Shown here: in pieces, positions 26,610-38,709 of the stretch
Numbering within the stretch: position 1 is the stretch's first letter
Layout: each line of letters starts with the position of its first letter
NCBI GenBank assembly: GCA_022749755.1
Contig: CM040449.1
Span: forward strand, 9,309,657 to 9,373,656
DNA length: 64,000 nt
From: Azadirachta indica
Taxonomy: Eukaryota > Streptophyta > Magnoliopsida > Sapindales > Meliaceae
Direction of reading: 5' to 3'
Notes under the pieces: model-generated
What the model saw: the letters and a program-made list of their open reading frames with translations, nothing else
Told to the model about the DNA's origin: nothing
Database searches by the model: none
Made by a program: the position numbers and the translations under genes

Positions 26610-28192
26610 TCATGGAAGAGGCCGCTTATTTCTCAACATCAGAATGCACTTCCTCTGTTTGATGGCAATAGCTGGACCAGTATCAATACGTTTCCCGACA
26701 ATGGTAGGACTGGTGTTCTTCCAACCGTCTCGCGGAGGAGATAGTGTCACAGGCAGGTAATCATCGGTGTGACAATGGAACTTGGAGAGCTCAAAATGAT
26801 ATATCAGCGCATCTTTGCCCTAATACATACATATATATATATATATATTTGAGAAACCCCACGTCAAGAATGATAATATACCACAAAGAAAGAACATGAT
26901 ATTGCAACAGAAAACTGTACTCACCTGAATGGCAGCGCGAGAAACTTGACAGATTTTCTTGCTTCCAGGAACCTGAGCATCCCATACGAATTTGTGGAAG
27001 GCTTTAGAGAATCTGGTTGCTCCAGCAGCAGTCGTGAAATTCACGAAAGCATACCCCAAATTTGCACGGTAACTATCAAATATATAACAAATCAACAATA
27101 GATATTCAAACAATAATTAACATGAGAAACCAATGAAAAACAAAATAAATTTATAAGGGCTGTGGTTAATTTACCCAAAATCCATAGGCAAGTAAACAAA
27201 ATCGTACTCAGACCTACACGGGTCAGAATGGAACTTCCCCTGCCTGTTCTCTTCTCTGCAGTGATCGTCCAAGATCCGCATCAAGTCAAACCTTCTGCCC
27301 ATTCCCACAGGAAAAAAAAAATTGTGTAAATATAAGAAAAGACAACACATACAGAAACAGAGGTCAGTTATCTAGTTGGTCTTAATGGAAGCACATGCAC
27401 TTACTACTTTTTGTTTTCTTATGACTAGCAAAACACATTTTACTGCAGACATTTTGAAGAAAAATACAAAGCCAGAAAATCTGAACCTTATCAAGACATA
27501 GAAGATTTAGAGAAAGAGGAGTGAAAGAGAACAAACTGAATCTGGTTAGGAATGTTTTTGATCATCAAGGTAGTATTTTCATCAGACTTCAAAGGAGCCC
27601 AAATCTTATTGCCGTTGGCCACAACATTACTCTTTCCATGAAGCCTCAGTCTTGGCGGAACGACGTTACTCTTTCCCTGAAGCCTCATTCTCGGCGGGAC
27701 AAACCTCTTTACACGATGATCATCAAGGTAGTATTCCTCCATATTCTCCTTCCCTGCAACTTCTTTCTCGCTATAATATGCCACAACTTTTCCTTGAAGA
27801 GGCTGTTGAAATGCGTTATAGTACTCAACTTCGGCTTGATGTGGAGACCAGGCCGGTTTGGGCTGGAAAACGAAACGCCGGGTCATCACTGGTGCAACTG
27901 TCAATTGAAACTGCTGCTGCTGCTGCTCGATCAACTCGTGAGGGATGAGAATGGCTCGGCGTTGGGATTCTGACGGCCACAGTGGTGTGAAGGGCTGAGC
28001 ATGTGGATTTAGGAACTTTGGAATCGGAATTGATGCCTGAAATTGCGGGTTTGGAAGCTTTCGGGTCGGTTGCGGCAGCGAAGGAGCATGAGTTAATGGT
28101 TGAGTTTGTGCTTGTGGCTTTAGAAGCTTTGGGCGCGATGATGGAGGTCGCGGTGGTGATGAAGGAGAAGCCATTGCAGGGATTTGACACAT
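26610..28192 (-). CDS. Mei2-like RNA-binding protein, C-terminal RRM only (copy 2)
   Basis: Paralog of the gene at 3,005-4,616 with the same four-exon structure: 28,192-27,537, 27,294-27,175, 27,072-26,925 and 26,819-26,610 (TGA), 377 codons plus stop. Exons 2 and 3 have identical lengths (120 and 148) in both genes. The RRM strands TTLMIKNIPNQ, SEYDFVYLPMDF and LGYAFVNFT are kept. Differences: exon 1 has lost and gained short repeats, including a duplicated VVPPRLRLHGKSN-type linker unit and a different Pro/Ser-rich start. A ~20-base difference near the end brings in an earlier stop, so the basic C-terminal tail ends ...RNKRPLP. No frame break is seen. Probably expressed, but not certain. 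Confidence 0.85.
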
Positions 28193-31100
28193 TTGGTTTG
28201 AAATGACAGAGAGGGAGAGAGAGAAAGAGCAGAGCGGCAGTAGCAGTAGTCATCTTAGTGGGTAGGACAAGGGAAATTAAGGAAAGGCTAACTTTGAATG
28301 GTAAAGTTAATTTTACCGGGATTCAGGGAAAATCAATTTGGCGTTCAAAAAGGCAGAATATTCTAGGGTTTTAAAGAAAGTCAGGTACCCATAAGCTACT
28401 ATTTTTATTTCAATTTCACTGTTTTACTTATTAACTATTAAAAGTTTATAAAATAATTATTTTATTTTCATTTTCTAATAATTAATATAGTTTTATTTAA
28501 TATTTAAATTTAAAGTTATAATAATATTTTTACCCTTAACCATTTTTCAAAAAATTTATTATTAAATTTTTTTAATTATATATAAATTTTTAAATATATC
28601 ACATCATTCAAATTATGTATATTTTAACTAAATATTATCTTTGATTAATTAATATTATCAAAATTATGTATAATTAATAATTTAGATAATTAAAACAGTA
28701 CATAATTTTTAAATTAATTATTTTAATTATATGGTATATTTTATAAATTATATATAATTAAATGTTATAAAAATTTGATAATAAATTTAGTAGAAAAAAT
28801 AATTAAGGGTGAAAATATTATTGTAGTTTTAAAATTTAAATATTGGAATAAAATTATATTGATTATTATTGAAAAAAAAATAATATAACTATTTTGTAAA
28901 TTTTTTAATAATTAAAAGTTAAAATGGTCAAACTCAAATTTATTTGTTAATAAAAACATTCATATTATTCTAATAAAAGAAATCTTACTGAAAATTATTT
29001 TTGTAAAATACACTTGACATTTATTTAAAAAATAAGGTTTAACTTTCCTATATTTAATTTTTTACTCAACTTTAAATATAAAAAGAAAAAGAAAAATTTA
29101 TAATATGACATAAGTAAATTTTTTTATAATATGAAATTTGTTAACGGAAATGTTAAAAAGATATGCAAGAATGAGAAGGAGAAAATAATAATATAAAGAA
29201 TTTTGAATATTTTTATTTTAAACCCAAGAGTTATTATATGAATAACTTATTTATGTACATTATAAATTTAAAACATTCTTTTTCTCTAAAGAAACTACTA
29301 ACATGAAGAAAGATTAATTTTATGAGAAGACTTTTTCTTTAATAAATTTGTTAAAATGACTTTATGTTTATTTGCAACATTAATCAAATATGCTAGTTTT
29401 TTTTATATATATATATATTTTGTCTTTTGTTTTTAAGAAAAGATAAAGGAGAATTTTCAAACCCAATTATTTTTATTAAAATTTCCTTTACCTGCTTCAA
29501 CAAAGTATTTTGAAATCGAGTGGAGGAAGGTAAACCAATTAGTGTCTTTTTCTTATTGCTTGTCTATTTATCTATTTTTAACAGCAACGTTTTCGCAAGT
29601 TGGTTGCCGCTGCATATTTTGTTGGAATGTTTTCCTATTTATCCACTCATGCTTTACATAATTTGTCTGGTCTTTTTGGACTTTCTTCTCCTTTGTAGCT
29701 TTCCGTTTTTTATCAATAATAGTAGTCTAAACTTTTATTTGGAAATTATTTTAAAAAAATCTATTTGTACCGACACCTTACTTTTTTTAATATATAATAA
29801 AAAAAATTTGATTTCATACTAAAAAGATTACAATGTTTCACATTTATGTTAAATTTTATATAGATTAATTACAATAAATAACTAGAAAGATTTTGAACCC
29901 ATAAGAAAAAAAAAAAAATAAATATCACCTTTATATTTATTTTTTTTATAATTTTAACAAGAAAATAAATTTTAAATTTGGAGTTCTATTAGAGATTTTT
30001 TTATAATTCTTTTTTTTTTTAACTTTATATCCTTTGATGTAATCTTTTTGAATAAAATTAAAACAAATTTTCTATAACACACTTGTTACAATAGAGAATC
30101 TCTTAAATATAAAGAATAACGTCTTCAAATCTCTTCTTATAACTTTTAAAATTTTTAGGTTTAATGGAAGAAACTCTTATAATACAGTAAACAAATAAAA
30201 AATTATAAAATTATTATAAATCTAAATTTAGTTAAAGATAAATGGCGATTAAATAAATATAATTCACTTTATGAAGAAAACATTACTATATATTTAAATT
30301 TATGTGAAATCTAGATAAATGAAGAGGAAAAAAATTAAGGAAAAGACTAAAAATATCAGAGATGGCGTGCTCCATCTCTGTTGAGGAGAAACCGTGAAAT
30401 TGTGATAATTTTGCAGAGAGAGGAAAGGGCAAGAAAAGAAAGAGGAAAGCGATGTGAACTTGCTTTTTTAACGACACCTTCTTTGAAATGGTAAATAATT
30501 ATTAAATCCATGATGACTTTATTTGAAAAAGAAAACTAAAAAACGATGCCCGTATGTACATTAGTGATGAATAAATCATGGTTACATATTGCAGGTCAAA
30601 TCAAACCCAATTTTTTTTGGTTAATTAATTTGGATTATTTGCTTTATTGTTTTTCCTTTTAACTTTTGATCCTCTCATTATTTCCTTTTGGTTTGACTGC
30701 TAAGACCAATTAAGCAACTTTACATTTGTTTAATAACTTCATTACCAGAATTATTCCACATCTGACAACGGTCATGATTATAGTGTATTGGAAGTTCGAA
30801 GCCTCTCTCTCTCCGATCAATATTTCTCCTTTTCTCAGTGAAAAAGTATCCCTCCTTTCTACTTTTTCCTGTTTTAACTTTTTTACAGTTTCTTTCATTA
30901 CCAAGTCATTGGGCTACACATGCGTACTGATTGACAAACTTGTAGTTAATTGGAAACAGTGATCAACATGTTAAACAGTTAAAAGTGGAAGTACTAGCAT
31001 TCCTTTAGGTCTGTAAGACAAAAAATGATCGATTTCCCTTCTTCTTTTTCAATACCTCAATTCTTCCTATATTTTAAAAAGGAAAATTAAGACATACCGC

Positions 31101-31960
31101 TACTATTTATTTTAAAAACCCATATATTTGTGAATATTTGAAATAAATAAATATCTTCACGAAAGACAAATTTCTTTTGAAGTTACTAACTTCTATATAA
31201 AATAACTATTATACTCTTGAATATTTAAAAATCATATAACTAGACTATTTTTTTATTCTTATTGTTAATATATAATGATCAATATAACCTTTTAACTTTA
31301 AAATAACATAATGAATTATATTCTTAATTAGAAATTTTTTTTAATAATTATACTTTAATTTTTTTTTATAATTTTATCCTAAAATATTATTATTTTAGAT
31401 ATTTTATTTTTTTTTATTAAATTAATGTATTGTACAATGAATAATTTTATTTTTATTATATTAATTTATTGTAAATAAACCATTAAAATATATTATAAAT
31501 AAAGTTAAATTTTTATGTGAACAAAACACAATTTTTCCTTAAATTAATATTATTTGAAATCTATTTTAATATTTTATCCATAATAAATAATATAATAAAA
31601 ATAAAATTGTCTCAGTTTATGTAAGTTTATAATATTAAATTTTTACATGAATGAAACACAATTTTTTTTTAAACTAATATTATTTAAAATCTATTTTAAT
31701 GGTTTGTGTATAATGAATTAATACAATAAGAATAAAATTATCTAAGATAATATGAATTTAGGATAAAATTACAAAATAATTAGGGGTATAGTTGTTAAAA
31801 GAAATAAATTAGAAATATAATTTATTATGCTATTTTAAAGTCAAAACGTTATATTATCATTATTTATTAGTAATAGGGATAAAACAGTTCCTTTATATAC
31901 CTTTTGAATATTTAAAGGGATAATATTCATTTCACATAAAGGTTAGTAACTTCATAGAGT
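28193..31960. repeat. AT-rich upstream flank of Mei2-like copy 2 (segmental duplication)
   Basis: This is the counterpart of 4,689-8,900, conserved in blocks. A 100-codon hydrophobic frame at 29,520-29,822 sits in a segment not obviously present in copy 1. It has no known motif and I do not call it a gene. The 30,590-31,030 block (pyrimidine-rich, then GATCAACATGTTAAACAG) is the best conserved non-coding part. Confidence 0.65.
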
Positions 31961-31995
31961 ATTTGTGTGAGTATCTATTTGATACATTAACAATG

Positions 31996-32068
31996 TGTCA
32001 ACAACCTGATTTAAACTGGTGACGTGAGGATTTTCAGTCCTCTACTTTACCAACTGAGCTATCCTGAC
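31996..32068 (-). tRNA. tRNA-Phe(GAA)-like pseudogene, plastid type
   Basis: The minus strand reads GTCAGGATAGCTCAGTTGG at the 5' end, ACTGAAAATC in the anticodon arm (anticodon GAA) and ACCAGTTTAAATC in the T arm: 73 nt, the length of plastid trnF. Changes in the D-loop side (AAAGTAG), the T loop (TTTAAAT for TTCAAAT) and the 3' acceptor strand weaken pairing. It is probably a dead organellar copy. Confidence 0.75.
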
Positions 32069-32224
32069 ACACCATAGAAGAAGAGAGGCACTTAGGACGG
32101 CTAACATTGTTCACCTAAGGCAGCGGAAGCAAGTGCGAAGAGCGAACCTATTTTTAAACTTCCAATTTTGGTTTTACGCGTGTTTTTTTTTTCCTTTTTT
32201 TTTTGGTCGAGATTGGGTTGGTGT

Positions 32225-32296
32225 TCAGGGATGATAACTTCCATTTCTGACTAGAAAGACACCAAATTCTCCTTCAGGTGCTTCAACTGCAGTATC
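32225..32296 (-). pseudogene. nad7-like fragment (mitochondrial NADH dehydrogenase subunit 7)
   Basis: The minus-strand frame reads TAVEAPEGEFGVFLV followed by RNGS, then TGA. This is the well-conserved TAVEAP-GEFGVFLV-NGS stretch of the 49-kDa/Nad7 (NuoD) subunit of complex I. Only ~23 codons remain. The sequence after the stop does not continue the protein, so it is an exon edge or a broken piece inside the organelle-derived insert. Confidence 0.6.
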
Positions 32297-32370
32297 TTTT
32301 TTTTAGGTTGGCATAACAAAGAAGGAGAGTGCCAGGAAACAAAACAACACATACCATCATAAAGATCTGT

Positions 32371-34853
32371 TGTCCAAACTTCAGTAGTATTTGTTTATCT
32401 CAAATGTTCAGGGGGTATTTTTTTTTGAGTTAAACATTACGGATTATGTCTTAATTTCCTTTTTAAAAATATCTCCTTATCCCTAATTCTTAAATATTTA
32501 TAATTTTATCTTTTAATAATTTAAAAATAAACAAATTGAACTGATGGTTTAAATCAACTCTTTTAAAATTACAAATAAACTTGAGATTAATTGGTAACAA
32601 TGATCAACATGTTAAATAGTTAAAGTGGATATAACTAGCATTCCTTTAGTTATGTGCAAAAAAAAAAAAAAAAAATGCTTGATACCCTACTTGTTTCAGA
32701 AATGTCTTGTATCCTCTTACATTAGTTGACAGAGTTAAACATAATAGCATTTGAGTTATTAAAATTTGATTTATCAACTTGATTAGTCTTAATAATTTCA
32801 AAAATATCTATAAAAATTTTAATTTATAATAGAGTAAATAAAAATATATTATAATATAATATTTATAATTCATAAATAAATATTAATTTATAAATAAAAA
32901 TATATTATAATACAATATTTAATAATTATATTATATATTATATTATATATAATTATAAGTATTGTACGATAATATAATTATAAAAGGGAGAATTCTTGAT
33001 TCTCCCCTATTGTTTGATATAAGCTAGTTTCAGTAAATGCATAGGAATACAATGGTTTAATGATGGATCATAATTATAAAGAAATTGGATAGATATTGAA
33101 GGAACTCGTTCATGGATGTATTCAATAGAACCAATTTAAAATTGTCATACTAAGGTTATAGATAGGTGCTTTTGGAAGTAAAAATAATCAGTTTAAGGCT
33201 AGTGAATACAAGAAAGATGGTAGGATAATAAAATAGTGTTTAGGGGTTGGCAAAGAGACAAGTGATTGCTAAAATGTGAGTCAGGAATCACAAATGTTGT
33301 TGTGTGAATGTCTGATCATGATGTAAAGTCATAGGTTTATATAGTGTGTGATGTAAAGTTGCAGTAATATTAACTATCTTAATTAGAAGAGGAATTTAAA
33401 TACTTGTACTCGTCATGGAATACTTTGTTTAAATAATTTTATCTTCAATAAAACACCTTTTCTAATTAATCTTAATTAGAATAAAATATTTATTTTAATT
33501 AATACTCGATTAAATAAAATAATGTTTTGGGCCAAAAAGGATCCTTAAGTTTTGAGCTTTTCGTGTTTTTCATGTATTAGTGTAATTATATAATAGACCC
33601 TTCGAGCCTAAGTACCCCCTAAGTATTAATTATATTGTGGGTTAGGTCTAGAATATTATATTGATTTAGGCTAAACTTTATACTATTTTAACTTTTCACA
33701 CTACGACCCATAATTTGTACTCCAAAGAATAACTTAAGCCCACCTGTGCTTTTGTATGCATTATTTGATAAAATTATATAATTTTCGCATCAGGCTTGGG
33801 CTTGGGTCTATGATCAATTTTCGTGTATCAACATAACTATATCCATAATCCATCATTATAACTATGCTACTTATTATTTTTTTTCCAAAACTTACTATAC
33901 AAATTCAATATTTTCAAGAATAAAATTATTTTAAGTAACTAAAAATTTATGATAAAATTATCAAAATAAAAAATATTGTAATTAAATAATAATTTATGAT
34001 TAGATAATAAAAAGATATCGATTACATAATAATATAAGAAAGGAAGTTAAGAATATAATTGTTATTCTACTATTTTAAAATTATAAGATTATTTTGATCA
34101 TTATGTATTAATAATAGGGTTTAAATGATCAGTTTATATGTCTTTTAAATGCATAAGGTAAAATAATCATTTTTTGAATAAGAAACAGATTTTATGGATA
34201 GAAAGTCAACTTCAGGGGATATAAACTTATTTGCCAAATCTTAGGAGTTTCTAAATATTAAGGGTATTTGAAAATAAATGTCAAATACCCATATAATTAG
34301 AAAATATTTGTTAGTAAAATACCTTTCATTAGTTTTTTTCTATCCCTATTATGGTCTTGAAGGGTAAGAGAGTACTTTTTCATATATTTAAAATGAATTA
34401 AAAAAAGTCCATTACTCCCTAATTTTTTATTTAACTACTCATTTCCTCCCCTAATGTTTAAGAAGTACCCCGTCATCTCTCCACCTTTATATCTTTCTAA
34501 TTTTGCCCTTATAGGAACATATTTGAATTGCAAACCAATCCATGTTTTGAAAATTAAAAAAAAAAAACCTACAAATAATCGACTCAAGGCCTAAAAAAAA
34601 TGAACAACCAATTTACTAGTAGATGACCCACACTTTTTTATTAAAGTGTCTAACCCTCAATACATAATTATATAAAAAAATAGATTCATCATTTTTTCAA
34701 ATAACTGTAAACAAAATAATATTAATAAAATTATTTTAAGATAGTTATTAATATAAATTTATTGTTAGATTATTATTAATGATACTAATTCTAATTATTA
34801 AATATGGATTGTTTTAGATTATAAAATTACTTTATATCAATAATAATAATTAA
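32371..34853. other. AT-rich spacer; possible degraded LTR
   Basis: Bases 32,578-32,660 repeat the 30,937-31,027 block. Bases 32,830-32,990 are almost pure A/T. Bases 33,000-33,840 have mixed composition, a TTTATATAG TATA-like motif (~33,332) and GTGTATCAACATAAC near 33,825. This looks like an old retrotransposon LTR, but no partner is found in the window. No gene is seen. Confidence 0.4.
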
Positions 34854-34858
34854 AAAAT

Positions 34859-36612
34859 TGTAATACTCTGTGTTCTTGTTTTAATTATAATACACATGCT
34901 AAATATGTTTACTTTACATTATGACATAACAATTTAGAACTTATAAGATAGATATGTTTATTTTTAATTTTATTTTTCATCTTTCAAAAGATTTTATTAG
35001 GGTGAATATATTTTAATTTTAAAGAAATAAAATTATTGGGTAATATAAGTTTTGTTGTGGGTGAAAAGTATAAAAAGAGAAGTTGAACGGTTTGATTAAA
35101 ATTAGGAGGCTAGGTGCTTGAATTTAAAAGAAAGGGATTGGTTACGTGCATGGATAATGAGTTGGTAAGTATTAAATAAAATAATAATAATTAAATGAAA
35201 ATTGATTCAAGCTATGCATATATAAATTTCGTTTTTCTTTCTTTCTTTTCAAATGAAAAACAGAAAGGAAGGAAAGAAAATAAGAAGGGGCAGAAGACAG
35301 GTTTGGCATCAAATTTATGAATTTTGATCATTGATTTTTTAATTTAAAGATTAGTATATTATTTTATTTAATTGTAGAAAATTAAACTGTTAGTATATGG
35401 ATATATATTTATATATGTATGTATAAATATTTATTTTTTAAATAATCAAGTTAGACTGTTATTTATTATTATTGAATCATTATTTATTATTATTGTTAAA
35501 TTGATACTAGGAAGTAATTCGAAGGAGATTGAAAAGTCGATAGAGTAATAGAATTGTGACACGTTTGTCAGGTAGGTGTTTATATGCATTTGGTATATTT
35601 TAATTTTGAAAACTAAAAAGTAGGATGTTTTGTTACGGTTAATGTTTGATAAATGCGTATGAAATTCCTGAATTACCACGTATTGATCAATTAATTATTT
35701 TTTGAATCGGATTTAAATAGTAATTTTCATATGAACGTTAAGTTTTTAATACAGCAAGAAAATTGAATCAACGCGTGTTGTGTTTTTTTTTTTTATAAAT
35801 GTATGATTTGTATAAAAATGTTGTGAATTTAATTTATAAATGAAAATGTGATGGTTATGGTTGTTGTTGTGATGTAACACCGGTATTTAGGACGATGGTC
35901 CCTGAGAATAATACCCCTAAAGTACATTTTTGTTTGAGGTGACGGTCCCTGAAAATAATGCCCTTAAAGTACATGTCTGTTGGGATGACGATCCCTAAAA
36001 ATAATGCCCGAAATACATAAGGCTAGTTTTTGGGGTGGCGGTTCTTTGGAATAATGCTTGTAAACTACGCAAGCGCAAAATTTATGGAAATTTTTTTTTT
36101 ATGATGGAATTAATATGTTTATGTTGTTTGTATGAATATTGAAATTAAAAATCTTGATTTGATATCTTACTACACTTTGTGTTTAGAATTAAGAAGTCTT
36201 TTGTATTCAAATTTGTTTATCATGAGTTTTAAAACTGCCTTTGTGTATAAATGTCTACTAGACATTAGCTCACCCCTACTTTTTAGGTTTATACAATGTT
36301 GAGAATTTGTAAGTAGAAGGCAAATGATACTCCAAGATTAGGACCTTACTGCCTTTAAAACTATGTCTAATATTAGGAGAAAAAAATTTTACAATATGTA
36401 ATGTTGATGTAATTTTTATGTTCGTATTTGAATTTTAGAAGTTGTGGAATTGATCATCTTTTGTGAATCAATAAGATGAAAGAGTTGGTATTTAATTTTT
36501 TTGGAGACGTTTAGAGTGAAATTCTTTTAAAAATTTGCAGGATTACTTATTTGGCGTATACTATATTATAACAAAAATTTTGTCGAAATTTCTTAGAATT
36601 AGGGATGTTACA
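34859..36612 (+). repeat. 5' LTR of the outer chromovirus
   Basis: It pairs with 51,895-53,563. A region at 35,880-36,070 has four imperfect ~60-base repeats with GGTCCCTGAGAATAATGCCC-like cores, also present in the 3' LTR (52,830-53,020). Confidence 0.92.
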
Positions 36613-36756
36613 AAAGTTGGTATCAGAGATTAGGGTTAAGATTCTGTATACATCTTATATGATGGTGGGAAAGTTTTAGAGACATTTTAGCTTGTCCTTA
36701 CTTTTACTTGATTATTCTATATAAATTTTTAATTGTAATATATTTGGTCTTGTAGT

Positions 36757-36877
36757 ATGGGAAGGACCAAGTACGACAGGTAGACTTATATAAATAGGAA
36801 TGAGCAGTGTGCTCTCAGTGGCGTCCTCGTGAAGGACTTACGAAGGATGTACGCTAATAGGATGAGACAAAAATTGG
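36757..36877 (+). pseudogene. 5' accessory frame of the outer chromovirus, first part
   Basis: A short frame starts at ATG 36,757 (MGRTKYDR) before gag, has a TAG at codon 9, then reads on in frame to the edge of the Athila insert (...RRMYANRMRQKL). With one copy of the ATTGG duplication removed, the same frame continues at 46,835 for another ~55 codons (GTIIHYSDTDPGPRTRKDV, ending ...RLYCTRKF). The order of residues, with a Tyr-x-Asp-x-Asp-Pro-Gly core and a following Arg-x-Arg-Lys-Asp-Val, is like the strand region of plant methyl-CpG-binding domains, but this is only a hunch. What it does is unknown, and the copy is broken by the stop and by the insertion. Confidence 0.35.
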
Positions 36878-38277
36878 TGATGAATGTTTAAAAGTGTAAA
36901 TTTATCAAGAGAAATATTATGATTTACACTTAATAATGTCCTTCTATTCCCCAATAATGAAGCATATTCCTTTATATTGAATTGTAAAACATGAATTGGA
37001 CTAAATAGTTGGTTTTGCGCAGGTTTCGTATAATGAGCGTATCTTTCAATTCAAATTATCAATTGATACGATTCTTGGGCTAGACAAATATAAACTCATC
37101 ATTTCACAACTCTGTAAGCCAAAGGTTGGACCAGTTTGAGCAATTAATGGGACGAAATTGGGCTTCAACAGAACTCGAGCGCATCTTTGAACCAGCCCCA
37201 CATGCTTCCGTATTTGGGCCGTATCTCCCTAAATATGTAACGAAAAATTACGTGGTTGGGTGATCTAGAAAGCTGAGAAAGGGATCTAAATTGTTTATGT
37301 TTTGTACTTTCTCAAATTTCAACTAGTAGGTTACCAAAAAGAGCTATCATTCTAGAAGGGCGGTGGAGAAATGCGACTTGAACATCTCTGCCTATTTTCA
37401 ACACAACTCATGGTCTAAAATAGAAATATGAGCGAAATATGGACCATTAGAAAGATAAGTCATCCACCTACAACTTTGAAGAAGGATGCTTTATGAAATT
37501 CGGTGGTTTTCATGGTCAAAGATATGTTGGAAGTTTGTAAAGCGTGATTAATTGGAAATTGACCAAATTATGTTCACACATGTGGAATGTCTTTTGTTTT
37601 ACCTATAAAGGAAGACGTGGAAGTGAGGAGGGAGATCAGTTTTGTTTTCCATTTCTATTTTATTGTTGTAATTTTAACTTCAATTAAATGATGTATTTCT
37701 AATTTCGTAATTAGGGCTAAGGGTGAACTTTTGATGATTTTATAGTTTTGTTTTTTGATCCTTTGTTTTGTTCTTCATTGTTAATCTTTTTATTGATTGA
37801 GTACTATATTTTGCAAGTGATTTTGAATTGTTAGAAACCTTGATTCATTGTTAACAAATGGTACATTGAATACTTGGATATTTTCTACATATCAAGAGTA
37901 AGGCAACTTATAGTTTTTCACAATCAACTAAAAGGTAAGTCTTTTGATTTCTTTGTGCTTAAATGTTTTGTTTTCATCATCCAATTAAGATCACTTCTTT
38001 TGATTCTTAATTGTATTTTTCTTTAAGAAAAAAGATCAAGAATAAGTTCTATACAAATCATTAAAATGGATCCCTAATGCCCTAATATATAATAATATAG
38101 AATTTAAATTTGACAATAAGCAAATTCACTCCATTGGAATATTCGGATTTGTAATATTTAAACCTTTGGACTTGTAGACTTAATATAACATATTCCCTGT
38201 GAACCGACACTCGGACTTCCGAACTTTATTACTTGAGACAACCTATACTTGGGAGTTACAACCTTTAAGTTGTAGCA
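36878..38277 (+). repeat. 5' LTR of the Athila-type element
   Basis: It is nearly identical to 45,428-46,829. The TATA box reads TATAAA (37,604-37,609), two bases shorter than the TATATAAA of the 3' LTR (46,154-46,161), with the probable transcript start just downstream. Confidence 0.93.
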
Positions 38278-38279
38278 AG

Positions 38280-38301
38280 TTTTTGGCGCCGTTGCCGGGG
38301 A
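38280..38301 (+). promoter_or_regulatory. Primer-binding site of the Athila-type element
   Basis: TTTTTGGCGCCGTTGCCGGG starts two bases after the LTR end. It is the standard Athila site, usually assigned to tRNA-Asp. Confidence 0.85.
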
Positions 38302-38349
38302 ATACGATTTGTATAAAATTTACTAGTTCTTGTTTAATTTTCTTTTACT

Positions 38350-38700
38350 AACTTTAACCTCTAACTCTAACTCTAACTCTAACTTCAATATATATATTTT
38401 TTAATTTACTTGTTGTTGTTTATTTTTATTGGGAGGTTCAGCCGCCCATTTATTTTTACATTATGGTTGGTTCTACATATACCACCTAATTTTTGTTCAT
38501 GGTAGGTTTTGCCACCTTTCTTAATTTTTTTTTATTACGTATTGTGTTGTTATTTTCATTTACAATAATTTTATTAAGAGGAAGGTTATACCACCTCTTT
38601 TCTTTTTTTATTTGTTTTATTGTGCTAACATTTTATTGTATTGTGTTTTATTATTATTATTATTGTCATTTTTATGCTTGAATAGTATCGTGATCCTCAT
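38350..38700 (+). repeat. 5' leader with repeated GGTAGG...CCACC motifs
   Basis: The untranslated leader holds (CTAACT)n at 38,358-38,382. Several GGAGGTT-CAGCC-GCCC or GGTAGGTTTTGCCACC motifs (near 38,431, 38,467, 38,501 and 38,580) follow, spaced 35-80 bases apart; each can fold on itself. The leader of the relative at 55,290-57,000 has the same kind of motif. Confidence 0.5.
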
Positions 38701-38709
38701 TCTCATCGA

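Larger units (their letters stand above)
31965..32370 (-). mobile_element. Organelle-derived insert (trnF-like plus nad7-like) in duplication copy 2
   Basis: This stretch interrupts the alignment between 8,880-8,960 and 31,940-32,430 and is absent from copy 1. It carries a plastid-type tRNA-Phe and a short frame matching Nad7 on the same strand. It also has GC-richer DNA (32,090-32,150), unlike its surroundings. A mitochondrial origin (mitochondria often hold plastid-type tRNAs) would explain both. Exact ends are uncertain. Confidence 0.6.

Noticed and set aside
29520..29822. 100-codon hydrophobic frame
   Set aside because: It is Leu/Phe-rich as expected from T-rich DNA, has no motif, and is not found in the other duplicate.
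35446..35679. 77-codon minus frame, also at 52,483-52,716
   Set aside because: It is present twice only because both are LTRs of the same element. It is antisense to the LTR and has no motif; conservation is explained by LTR duplication.
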